5,891 bases of DNA from Actinosomnolentus pattersoniae (SeqCode). Its GTDB lineage: Bacteria > Actinomycetota > UBA4738. Position numbers and translations under genes: made by a program. Below are positions 1-5,376 of this stretch, piece after piece (within the stretch, counting starts at the first letter, position 1; the number at the start of each line of letters is the position of its first letter). The notes under the pieces were generated by a model. The model searched no databases, was not told the origin of the DNA, and saw only the letters and a program-made list of their open reading frames with translations. The stretch covers positions 1 to 5,891 of the forward strand of contig JACDCJ010000122.1 in NCBI GenBank assembly GCA_013817655.1. Reading direction: 5' to 3'.

Positions 1-10
1 CTGGAATCAA

Positions 11-18
11 GGAAGGGG
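11..18 (+). promoter_or_regulatory. Ribosome binding site of the DUF2277 gene
   Basis: A purine-rich GGAAGGGG lies seven bases before the ATG at 26 and fits a Shine-Dalgarno sequence. Only 25 bases precede this ATG in the window, so the promoter cannot be judged. Confidence 0.7.
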
Positions 19-25
19 AAGCGCC

Positions 26-262
26 ATGTGCAGGAGCATCAAGACGTTGCGGCGATCCGAGGCACCGGTCACCGATGAGGAGATCCATGCGGCCGCGCTT
101 CAGTTCGTCCGAAAGGTGAGCGGCTATCGACAACCCTCGCGGATGAATGCGGCAGCCTTCAGCTCGGCCGTGCAGGAGATCGCCGGGACGACCGACCGCC
201 TGCTCACCGCGCTGGGCCCACCTAACAGGCAGATTCCCACGACCAACGCTCCGGCGGGTTGA
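26..262 (+). CDS. DUF2277 family protein
   Basis: This is a 78-residue cytoplasmic protein with no signal peptide or membrane segment. The start MCRSIKTLRR, followed by PVTDEEIHAAALQFVRKVSGYRQPS and a helical stretch ending TDRLLTALGPP, matches my memory of the DUF2277 family: an M-C-R-[NS]-I-[KR]-x-L opening, a conserved 'A-A-L-Q-[FY]-V-R-K-[VI]-S-G' helix, and a usual length near 70-90 residues. The protein is therefore full length. The family has no established function. The conserved Cys2 is worth noting but its role is unknown. The start is supported by a good ribosome binding site at 11-18. The stop (260-262) overlaps the ribosome binding site of the EthD-domain gene, so the two are probably co-transcribed and translationally coupled. 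Confidence 0.88.
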   Translation: MCRSIKTLRRSEAPVTDEEIHAAALQFVRKVSGYRQPSRMNAAAFSSAVQEIAGTTDRLLTALGPPNRQIPTTNAPAG

Positions 263-267
263 GGAGG
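261..267 (+). promoter_or_regulatory. Ribosome binding site overlapping the DUF2277 stop codon; decides the EthD start
   Basis: GAGGAGG begins inside the TGA stop of the DUF2277 gene and lies five bases before the ATG at 273. This favours 273 over an in-frame upstream ATG at 147, which would add 42 low-complexity Arg/Pro-rich residues. The overlap also suggests translational coupling. Confidence 0.8.
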
Positions 268-272
268 CCTCC

Positions 273-590
273 ATGCTGACGGTGCACATCTGGCTCCGCA
301 AGAAGGACGGGATGTCGACGGAGGACTTCGCCAGGTACTGGCTGGAGCGCCACGCGCCGATCGCGCGGGACGGCTACGAGCACCTCAGGGACTACGTCGT
401 GAATCTCGTCACCCGAGTTCCCGAGGGCCAGGAACGACCCTACGACGGCGTCGCACAGCTTTCCTGGGACGACCGGGACGGCTTCTCCGCAGACATGAAG
501 AGCGAAGCGGCGAAGCGGGCGACCGAGGACCTGAAGACCTTCACGGAAGGGTCGGGCCTCGTCTTCATCGAGACCACGACCGTGAAGTAG
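273..590 (+). CDS. EthD domain-containing protein
   Basis: This is a 105-residue protein beginning MLTVHIWLRKKDGMSTEDFARYW. The features supporting EthD (a dimeric alpha/beta-barrel, ferredoxin-like fold) are the opening beta strand, a 'K-K-D-G-M-S-x-E-D-F-x-x-Y-W' turn-helix, then L-E-R-H-A-P-I, and a C-terminal strand GLVFIETTTVK. Length is typical (about 100 residues). EthD was named from ethyl tert-butyl ether degradation clusters, but most members have no known substrate, and nothing here points to ether degradation. It lies 10 bases after the DUF2277 gene and 30 bases before the PPOX gene, so it is probably the middle gene of an operon. It has no signal peptide. The family call is fairly safe; the biochemical role is unknown. 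Confidence 0.85.
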   Translation: MLTVHIWLRKKDGMSTEDFARYWLERHAPIARDGYEHLRDYVVNLVTRVPEGQERPYDGVAQLSWDDRDGFSADMKSEAAKRATEDLKTFTEGSGLVFIETTTVK

Positions 591-620
591 CTTTACCAGG
601 TCCCAGACGGAAGGATCCGC

Positions 621-1073
621 ATGCCGCTCACGCCCGAGGAACTCGACGTCTTTCTCGCCCAGCCCCGCCTGTGTCATTTCGCCACCCTCGACGCCGATCG
701 AGCGCCTCGGGTTCGGCCTCTCTGGTACCTCTGGCGCGACGGCACATTCTGGTTCACCACCCGGCTCGAGAGCCGCCACACGGGCCGCGACGTCGTTCGA
801 GGCCCTTCCGTCGCCATCTCTATCGCCTCGGAGGACCGCCCCTATCGCGCAGTGCTGGCGCACGGCCGGATCGAGGTCACGGGCAAGGATGAGGCTCTTC
901 TCCTCGCGATCTCCACGCGCTACGGTGAAGAGCAGGGTCGGGCCTGGACCCGCTCGGCCATGAAGCAGGACGACCGCACCGTCCTCCGGATGGTTCCGGA
1001 GCGCCTCCTCTCCTGGGACTACGGCCGGGGCGACTCGGAGCGCCAGGAGCGCGGCGAATCCATGCGTTCCTGA
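621..1073 (+). CDS. PPOX-fold (pyridoxamine 5'-phosphate oxidase-like) protein, possibly F420-dependent
   Basis: This is a 150-residue protein with the split beta-barrel pattern of the PNPOx-like superfamily. An N-terminal helix (PLTPEELDVFLAQP) is followed by strand CHFATLDADRAPRVRPLWYLWRDGTFWFTT, the hallmark 'x-A-T-[LV]-x-x-D-G/A-x-P-x-x-x-P-[LV]-W-[YF]' segment, then a strand with SVAISI and RAVLAHGRIEV. Members bind FMN, F420 or heme; in actinomycetes many small ones are F420-dependent reductases (TIGR03618-like), but the cofactor cannot be read from sequence alone. A ribosome binding site GGAAGG (609-614) lies six bases before the ATG. The last ten codons and the TGA (1041-1073) are made of a repeat that recurs at 2874-2916, so the tail R-Q-E-R-G-E-S-M-R-S was probably acquired from that insertion and the core enzyme likely ends near W-D-Y-G-R-G. 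Confidence 0.82.
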   Translation: MPLTPEELDVFLAQPRLCHFATLDADRAPRVRPLWYLWRDGTFWFTTRLESRHTGRDVVRGPSVAISIASEDRPYRAVLAHGRIEVTGKDEALLLAISTRYGEEQGRAWTRSAMKQDDRTVLRMVPERLLSWDYGRGDSERQERGESMRS

Positions 1074-1082
1074 TCCCGGTGC
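1040..1082 (+). repeat. Structured 43-bp repeat, copy 1 (hairpin at the PPOX 3' end)
   Basis: This is 91% identical (39 of 43) to 2874-2916, with an unbroken 28-base identity at 1050-1077 against 2884-2911. It folds as an outer stem GCGCC (1040-1044) with GGTGC (1078-1082), an inner 8-bp stem AGGAGCGC (1045-1052) with GCGTTCCT (1064-1071), an 11-base loop (1053-1063) and a one-sided bulge GATCCC (1072-1077). Two pairs are G-U on the plus strand (1042/1080 and 1049/1067) and would be C-A mismatches on the minus strand. It straddles the PPOX stop codon and lies 65-107 bases beyond the stop of the minus-strand SGNH-like gene, so it could affect transcript ends in this convergent region. No T-tract follows, so it is not a textbook intrinsic terminator. 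Weaker similarity (about 65%) to copy 2 runs on to about 1106. Confidence 0.85.
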
Positions 1083-1146
1083 GTCCCGGGCTCAGCAGTC
1101 AGGCTGGCCCCAACGGCTGCCCAATCGGCTGGCCGGAGCCATCTGG
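1083..1146. other. Convergent intergenic gap
   Basis: This short gap lies between the end of the plus-strand PPOX gene and the stop of the minus-strand SGNH-like gene. Only a weak hairpin was seen (GGCT 1128-1131 with AGCC 1138-1141), with no T-run on either strand. On the minus strand it contains Cys-stop codons (TGC TGA, complement of 1092-1097) aligned with the Cys-stop end of the propeller gene at 2926-2931. This hints that the copied block is longer than the hairpin itself. Confidence 0.4.
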
Positions 1147-2781
1147 CTACGTAACGGAGATATAGTCCGCTGTTGAGTACTTCGAAGCAGCACCCGAGGT
1201 GACGCTCCGCAGGCGACCGCGGAACCCATATGAACCCGTGCCGGCGTCCGGGACGAAGGATGTGCCCGGAGTCGTGGCACCGTTCATCCACGACACCCAT
1301 CTCGAGGCACCCGGCCGGCGGATCTGCACGTCGTACACGAATCCGGCCGGCGCGTCTTCGGCGGCCCACGTCACGAAGAAGGAGGTGGAGATCGATCCTG
1401 TCGGCGGTGACGCGTCGATCGGGACGCGGATGGATCCCGCCATCTCAGGATGGAACGTGCAGCCATAGATGTACTTCCCGGCGCCGACGAATGAGACCGT
1501 ATAGGACCCACCCGGGCCGGTTGGCCCCGAGTCGAACAAGGCCATGCCGGAGCGGTCGGTCGCGGTGTGTTCACTCGGCCCGTTGAAGGTCCACTGAACC
1601 GCGCCACCCCGGCTGCCGATCGGGCTCTTCGGGGAGAACGAGAAGTCCTGGACCGAGACCGACACGACGTCGCTGATGGTCCAGCTCCAGGTCGCCGCGT
1701 TGCCCACGTTCCCTGAGCCATCGGTCGCGGCCACCGAGAACGCGTGAGGCCCTGGGCTCAGGCCGGTGTAGGTAACCGGGCTCGAGCAGGCCTCCAAAGC
1801 GCTGCCATCCAGCGAGCAACTGAAGCTTGCCGGATCCTCGTCAGCCGAGAACGTGAAGGTCGAGGACGTTTCGGTGGTCGGGTCGGAGGGGCCGGAGGTG
1901 ATCGTGGTCGTGGGGGGCGTGACGTCGATGATCGTCCAAGTCCACGTCGCCGTGTTCCCCGTGTTTCCGGCGGTGTCGGTCGCGCTCACGGAGAAGGCAT
2001 GACCGGTCTCGGCGAGGCCAGCGTAGGTGACCGGGCTCGAGCAGGCCTCGGCGGCCCCGCCATCGAGAGAGCACGAGAAAGTGACCGCCTCCTCGTCGGC
2101 AGAGAAGGCGAAGGTGGCCGTCGTCTCGGCGGTCGGGTCAGATGGGCCGTCCGTGATGGTGGTAATTGGCGGCGGCTCGTCGAATGCCGCCTTGACCTGG
2201 GCGCCCAGAAACCCACGACCGCTCTGGTTTGGGTGACAGTGATCGTCCTGTAAGTAGTCCACGCCGAGCGGGCCGAGGTCCGGCCCGCGCTGACCCCATC
2301 CCTCCGCGACCGCCTGATCGACTAGCGCAGCGACGGAAGCGACGTCAGCCGTGAGGGGGCAGATATCGGGCGGGTCGAAGGTGTTGATCGGGCTCAGGTG
2401 GACGGTCGCTGTCGGGGAGTGGGAGCTCAGGTTCGTGACGGCGGCGCGGATCTCCTCGATGCCAGCCGGGCGGTCCGAGTTGATGCACACCTGTACCCAG
2501 ACTTCCGCGGGCTGCCCGTGAGTGGCCACCTGGGCGTCGTAGCGCTCCCAGACCGGATTCAGCGGGTCGGCCCATCGCTCGATCGACATCCCCGTGGTCG
2601 CATAGGCCGGCCAGAGGCGATCGTCCGCCGACAGCGCGTGATAGCCGCTGACTGCGAGCTTCGTGTTCGAGCAGCCGATGTAGCCGAGGTCATATCCGGT
2701 CGCGGCTCCGCCGACGCCGGTAGGCAGCGCCACGAGAGCCAGGACGAAGATCGTTGCGGAGAGGATACGACCAAGCTTCAT
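1147..2781 (-). CDS. Secreted mosaic protein: SGNH-hydrolase-like + 2 Ig-like repeats + cupredoxin + FN3-like
   Basis: This is a 544-residue exported protein. Residues 1-26 are a signal peptide (K/R, hydrophobic core, then GVGGA-A). Residues 30-201 resemble an SGNH/GDSL hydrolase: block I is G-C-S-N-T with nucleophile candidate Ser38, block II is Gly64 (T-T-G-M-S), block III is Asn101 (V-Q-V-C-I-N), and block V is D-x-x-H as Asp180 and His183 (DDHCHPN). Residues 207-284 and 292-369 are tandem Ig-like repeats, each with one Cys pair (237/247, 322/332). Residues 373-456 are a cupredoxin with all four type 1 copper ligands. Residues 458-544 look like an FN3-type beta domain. The start has a ribosome binding site GGAGA (2789-2793) seven bases upstream. 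It lies 144 bases after the propeller gene on the same strand, and an inverted repeat (2813-2840) between them may give it its own control. The hydrolase substrate is unknown, and blocks I and III deviate from GDS and GxND. Confidence 0.82.
   Translation of the reverse strand: MKLGRILSATIFVLALVALPTGVGGAATGYDLGYIGCSNTKLAVSGYHALSADDRLWPAYATTGMSIERWADPLNPVWERYDAQVATHGQPAEVWVQVCINSDRPAGIEEIRAAVTNLSSHSPTATVHLSPINTFDPPDICPLTADVASVAALVDQAVAEGWGQRGPDLGPLGVDYLQDDHCHPNQSGRGFLGAQVKAAFDEPPPITTITDGPSDPTAETTATFAFSADEEAVTFSCSLDGGAAEACSSPVTYAGLAETGHAFSVSATDTAGNTGNTATWTWTIIDVTPPTTTITSGPSDPTTETSSTFTFSADEDPASFSCSLDGSALEACSSPVTYTGLSPGPHAFSVAATDGSGNVGNAATWSWTISDVVSVSVQDFSFSPKSPIGSRGGAVQWTFNGPSEHTATDRSGMALFDSGPTGPGGSYTVSFVGAGKYIYGCTFHPEMAGSIRVPIDASPPTGSISTSFFVTWAAEDAPAGFVYDVQIRRPGASRWVSWMNGATTPGTSFVPDAGTGSYGFRGRLRSVTSGAASKYSTADYISVT
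1414..1665 (-). other. Amicyanin/plastocyanin-like cupredoxin domain
   Basis: This is residues 373-456 of the mosaic protein. It opens with the V-x-V-Q-D-F-S-F-S-P strand typical of plastocyanin-like domains. The ligand set is His405 (S-E-H-T-A-T-D), Cys441, His444 and Met447 in C-T-F-H-P-E-M. The C-x2-H-x2-M spacing is that of amicyanin and differs from the longer loop of plastocyanin. With all four ligands present, a working blue-copper electron-transfer centre is plausible. Whether it shuttles electrons or only serves as a copper-binding structural module cannot be told from sequence. Confidence 0.85.
1669..2163 (-). repeat. Two tandem Ig-like repeats, 255-bp period
   Basis: The protein segments 207-284 and 292-369 are about 72% identical (56 of 78) with an exact 85-residue period. 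DNA is shared in phase as well, for example CCGGGCTCGAGCAGGCCTC at 1776 and again at 2031. The pattern is T-T-I-T-x-G-P-S-D-P ... F-S-C-S-L-D-G ... A-C-S-S-P-V-T-Y ... H-A-F-S-V-x-A-T-D ... W-T-I. It is common in extracellular spacer domains of high-GC bacteria, and the paired Cys probably form a disulfide within each unit. Confidence 0.88.
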
Positions 2782-2812
2782 CCCACAGTCTCCAGGAAGG
2801 CGGGGCTGCGAT

Positions 2813-2840
2813 CCTCAGCGATGGGCCGGACCCGCTGAGG
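2813..2840. promoter_or_regulatory. Perfect 8-bp inverted repeat upstream of the mosaic gene
   Basis: CCTCAGCG (2813-2820) and CGCTGAGG (2833-2840) are exact reverse complements separated by 12 bases, with centres 20 bp apart, or two helical turns. It lies 32-59 bases upstream of the ATG at 2781. It could be an operator for a dimeric regulator, a 5'-leader hairpin or an attenuator. A smaller palindrome, GTCAG-T-CTGAC, abuts it at 2842-2852. No clear -35/-10 pair was recognised, and no T-tract supports a terminator. Confidence 0.45.
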
Positions 2841-2873
2841 GGTCAGTCTGACACGCCCAACCCTACGCGGCGG

Positions 2874-2916
2874 GCGCGAGGAACGCGGCGAATCCATGCG
2901 TTCCTGATCCCCGCGC
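2874..2916 (+). repeat. Structured 43-bp repeat, copy 2 (hairpin after the propeller gene stop)
   Basis: This is the second copy of the element at 1040-1082. Its outer stem is GCGCG (2874-2878) with CGCGC (2912-2916). Its inner stem is AGGAACGC (2879-2886) with GCGTTCCT (2898-2905). The 11-base loop (2887-2897) and the GATCCC bulge (2906-2911) are identical to copy 1. All 13 pairs are Watson-Crick here. It starts nine bases beyond the stop codon of the minus-strand propeller gene, so it sits where that transcript's 3' end would fold. Similarity to copy 1 continues weakly into the last codons of that gene. Confidence 0.85.
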
Positions 2917-2925
2917 CGCCCGAGG

Positions 2926-5286
2926 TCAGCAGCCCAGCTGAAAGTCCTGGATGACGGTCTGGCCGGCCACCACGGTGACCTGGGCCGAGTCCGGATCACA
3001 TCCTGCGTAGGTGGCCACGAACGTATACGTGCCCTCGGTCAGGCCGGCGGCCGTGTAGTCGCCGAAGATGTCCGTCTCGACGGACCCGGACTCCGGGCCG
3101 AACCAGGAGATCGTCGCCCCGCCTACGTTGGTCGAGCCCACGACGGTCCCCTCGCTCTCCGAGGGCGCGTTGATGACGAACGTGCGGGCGGGGGCGTCGT
3201 TCTCGTAAAGGGTCCCCACGGCCCACAGGTCGTTCGGGGCTGCCTCCTCGACGCCGAAGAGCTCCCCACCCTCATCGGCATCGGGGGTCGGCACGGGCTC
3301 CCAACCGGATCCGTCGTTGTGCACGATCAGGGGTGAGGATCCGGTGGTGCCCACGGCGTAGACGTCGTCGGGCGCGATGGCATCCACGCCGTTCAGGATC
3401 TGTCCGGGCACGTCGTCCACCCGCACCCACCTGGTGCCGTTCCAGTGCTCCGAGAACGAGGCGAAGGTGACGAACTTCGGGTTGTCGATGACGCGGGCTC
3501 CTACGGCCCACACGTCGTTCGGACCGGTGCCGGCGACGTCTTGCAGGGGGTAGCCGATCTCGTTCAGTTGCAGGCGGGGCTGAGGGCTCGGAACCTCGAC
3601 CCAGCCGGTACCGTCGTACCGACAGGTCGTCGCGTCGCCCACGGCCCAGAGCAGGTCCGGCGAGAGGACGGTGATGCCCCGAAGGCCGACGAAGGTTCCG
3701 CAGTCGTTCGGCACGACAGTCCAGCTCGATCCGTCCCAGTGCATGGTGAGCGGCTGGGGATGGGCGTCCTCGTCCCAGTACTCCCCCACCGCCCACACGT
3801 CGTCGGGGGCGATGGCGTCGATGGCGTGCAGCTCGTCCACCGACCGGCCACCCGGCTGGGGAGTGGGCACGATGTTCCACTCCATCCCGTCCCAGTGGAT
3901 CGCGGCGTTCATGGAGTCAAGGCTGCCGGGGTCCCCCGAGAAGCCCACGGCCCAGACGTCATCGGGAGCGATGGCCACGACATCCTGCAGAGGCAACCCG
4001 AAGGGGAGGTTCGGACTCGGGACGATGGACCAGCGCTCTCCGTCGTAGTGCTCGACGAGCGAGTCGGTGAGCGCCTCACCTACGGCCCAGATGTCGTCGG
4101 GCGCCCGGGCCGAGAGTGCGTAGAGCTGGTTCGGGGCGGTCCCGCCGTTCGCGCTCGGAACCACGGTCCAGGCTCCCCGGTTCCCCCGCTCGATAAGCGT
4201 TTCCTTGCCACCCAGGTCGAACCCCTGGAAGCCACCCGCCCAGACGTCGCCCCCCCGGAGCGCGGACACGCCGTTCAGCTCGTTGAGCGAGGGGTGCGGT
4301 GAGGGGCTGGGAACAACGGTCCAGGAGGAGCCGTTCCAATGGATCACGAGCGTCATCCAGTCCCCGCCGTTAGCGTCGTAGAATCCGACGGCCCACGCGT
4401 CGTTCGGGCCGACGACGTCCACGGCGTTCAGGTCCTCGAAGAAGTTCCCCGGATCGGGGCTGCCGACGACGCGCCACTTGCGGCCGGTCCAGCGCGCGGT
4501 CAGGGTCCCCTCGCTGCCGTCACCGACAGCCCACACGTTCCGGCTCGAGGAGGCCGACACTCCCTTGAACGACGACGTGAACCCCACGGAAGGGCTGGGT
4601 ATCACCGCCCATACCGAGCCGTTCCAGTGGAGGGAGAGCGTGTTGCTTCCCTCTTCGCCGACCGCCCAGACATCATCGGAGGCGATCGCCTCGACCGCGA
4701 GAAGCTGGTTGTAGCCACCGCCCACGTTGGGGCTCGGGACGAGGGTCCAGGCGGCGCCGTCGTAGTGCAGCGTCAGGGTCTTGGAGACTCCTCCGTTCGC
4801 GAACTCACCGACGGCCCACACGTCGTTCGCCGAATCGGCGGACACCCCGTACAGCCGGTTGAAGATGCCCGGGTTCGGGTGATCGATGAGGCTCAGCTCG
4901 GTGCCGTCCCAGTGCATGATGAGCGCATCCCCGGTGTTCTCATAGCCGCCGACCATCCACACGTCGTCCGCGGACACGGCGTCGACGGCGAGGAGCTCGG
5001 ACTCGGCGGTGGATGGAGTCGGAACCAGGCTCCAGCTTCCCCCGTCCCAGTGCTGGACGAGCGGATGCGGGCCGTCCGTATCGAAACGTCCAACCGCCCA
5101 GACATCGCCGCTGGAAATAGCGGAAACGGCCGCGACCTCGCTCGGCCCGGATCCGGCGTTCGGACTCGGCACCCGTCCCCAGGCGGGAAGCTCCACCTGG
5201 GCCGAAGCGGGGCTCATCCCCAGCATCGCCGGAGCGCCCAGCAGCAGGATGGTGGCCGCCCCACGCATGAGCCGGTTCGCAATCAT
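2926..5286 (-). CDS. Secreted beta-propeller-type repeat protein ('DVWAVG' repeats) with C-terminal CarboxypepD_reg-like domain
   Basis: This is a 786-residue exported protein. Residues 1-29 are a signal peptide (MIANRLMRGAATILLLGAP... ending A-S-A before Gln30). Residues 36-706 carry about 14 repeats of 45-53 residues with consensus D-V-W-A-V-G ... L-x-x-H-W-[DN]-G-x-x-W-x-x-V-P-S-P ... L-x-x-V-x-A. The array opens with a half unit (W-G-R-V-P-S-P) and closes with a D-L-W-A-V-G half, as in propellers that close by pairing their ends. Residues 712-786 are a small beta sandwich like the carboxypeptidase regulatory-like domain (G-x-T-V-V-G ... G-x-Y-T-A-A-G-L-x-x-G-T-Y-T-F), ending in Cys786. 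The start at 5286 is chosen over an upstream in-frame ATG at 5397 because the signal peptide begins here and AGGAAGGGGAA (5294-5304) precedes it. No catalytic residues were seen; a binding or surface role is inferred. Confidence 0.85.
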   Translation of the reverse strand: MIANRLMRGAATILLLGAPAMLGMSPASAQVELPAWGRVPSPNAGSGPSEVAAVSAISSGDVWAVGRFDTDGPHPLVQHWDGGSWSLVPTPSTAESELLAVDAVSADDVWMVGGYENTGDALIMHWDGTELSLIDHPNPGIFNRLYGVSADSANDVWAVGEFANGGVSKTLTLHYDGAAWTLVPSPNVGGGYNQLLAVEAIASDDVWAVGEEGSNTLSLHWNGSVWAVIPSPSVGFTSSFKGVSASSSRNVWAVGDGSEGTLTARWTGRKWRVVGSPDPGNFFEDLNAVDVVGPNDAWAVGFYDANGGDWMTLVIHWNGSSWTVVPSPSPHPSLNELNGVSALRGGDVWAGGFQGFDLGGKETLIERGNRGAWTVVPSANGGTAPNQLYALSARAPDDIWAVGEALTDSLVEHYDGERWSIVPSPNLPFGLPLQDVVAIAPDDVWAVGFSGDPGSLDSMNAAIHWDGMEWNIVPTPQPGGRSVDELHAIDAIAPDDVWAVGEYWDEDAHPQPLTMHWDGSSWTVVPNDCGTFVGLRGITVLSPDLLWAVGDATTCRYDGTGWVEVPSPQPRLQLNEIGYPLQDVAGTGPNDVWAVGARVIDNPKFVTFASFSEHWNGTRWVRVDDVPGQILNGVDAIAPDDVYAVGTTGSSPLIVHNDGSGWEPVPTPDADEGGELFGVEEAAPNDLWAVGTLYENDAPARTFVINAPSESEGTVVGSTNVGGATISWFGPESGSVETDIFGDYTAAGLTEGTYTFVATYAGCDPDSAQVTVVAGQTVIQDFQLGC
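2929..3153 (-). other. C-terminal carboxypeptidase regulatory-like (transthyretin-type) domain
   Basis: This is residues 712-786 of the propeller protein. A short beta pattern, V-V-G-S-T-N-V-G-G-A-T-I-S-W, then T-D-I-F-G-D-Y-T-A-A-G-L-T-E-G-T-Y-T-F-V-A, then V-T-V-V-A-G-Q-T-V-I-Q-D-F-Q-L, follows the CarboxypepD_reg pattern. Cys763 and the terminal Cys786 may be bridged. Such domains usually act as structural or binding add-ons of exported proteins. Confidence 0.7.
3169..5181 (-). repeat. Coding tandem repeats, about 14 propeller units of 135-160 bp
   Basis: The D-[VIAL]-[WY]-[AM]-[VG]-G motif recurs about 14 times. The first lies at 5089-5106 and the last near 3214-3231. One unit has Asn for the first Asp (N-V-W-A-V-G) and one reads L-L-W-A-V-G. 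On the plus strand the units show as recurring 'GCCCACACGTCGTC'-like strings. Unit length varies through loop insertions, which argues for an old array rather than a recently amplified one. Cysteines occur in two adjacent units (N-D-C-G-T and T-T-C-R-Y-D-G) and could be bridged. Confidence 0.85.
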
Positions 5287-5293
5287 CGATTCG

Positions 5294-5304
5294 TTCCCCT
5301 TCCT
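5294..5304 (-). promoter_or_regulatory. Ribosome binding site that decides the propeller-gene start
   Basis: Read on the minus strand, AGGAAGGGGAA ends seven bases before the ATG at 5286. It resembles the AAGGAAGGGGAA before the DUF2277 gene. The alternative ATG at 5397 would place 37 non-signal residues before the signal peptide. Confidence 0.75.
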
Positions 5305-5358
5305 CGACGAAGACCACCTCTCTGCTGAGGCATCGGGGCGAGAAGCTACATCGAACGG

Positions 5359-5376
5359 CATTACGAGGTCATTACG
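5359..5376. promoter_or_regulatory. Short direct repeat in the propeller-gene upstream region
   Basis: CATTACG occurs at 5359-5365 and 5370-5376, an 11-bp period or one helical turn, in the 130-bp gap between the PIG-L-like gene and the propeller gene. This is the most AT-leaning stretch of the gap, so a promoter or a tandem regulator site is possible. No confident -35/-10 pair was found. Confidence 0.25.

Noticed and set aside
222..863. Minus-strand open frame of 213 codons across the EthD and PPOX genes
   Set aside because: It covers two recognisable plus-strand families and their ribosome binding sites, and its product is low-complexity Arg/Gly/Val/Pro-rich with no family resemblance.
1128..1141. 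Small hairpin in the convergent gap as an intrinsic terminator
   Set aside because: The stem is only four pairs and no T-tract follows on either strand.
1744..2253. Plus-strand open frame opposite the Ig-like repeats
   Set aside because: It mirrors the 255-bp repeats of the minus-strand gene. Its product is Gly/Arg-rich and has no domain, so it is a shadow of the coding repeats.
3169..5181. Regular repeated strings resembling a CRISPR or satellite array
   Set aside because: The period (135-160 bp) varies, the matches are imperfect and stay in one codon phase, and the translated units are propeller-like. There are no near-identical 25-37 bp repeats with unique spacers.
4339..5328. Long open plus-strand frame (329 codons) opposite the propeller gene, and a similar one at 3445-4302
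   Set aside because: The predicted products are rich in Arg, Gly, Val, His and Pro with no recognisable domain, and the open frame is a by-product of GC-rich, repeated codons on the minus strand. The minus strand has a signal peptide and consistent repeats.
2813..5330. Shared GCTGAGG/CCTCAGC heptamer upstream of both secreted-protein genes (2813-2840 and 5324-5330) as a common regulator site
   Set aside because: Only one half-site occurs at 5324-5330, the flanks and distances to the starts differ, and a GC-rich heptamer match is weak evidence.
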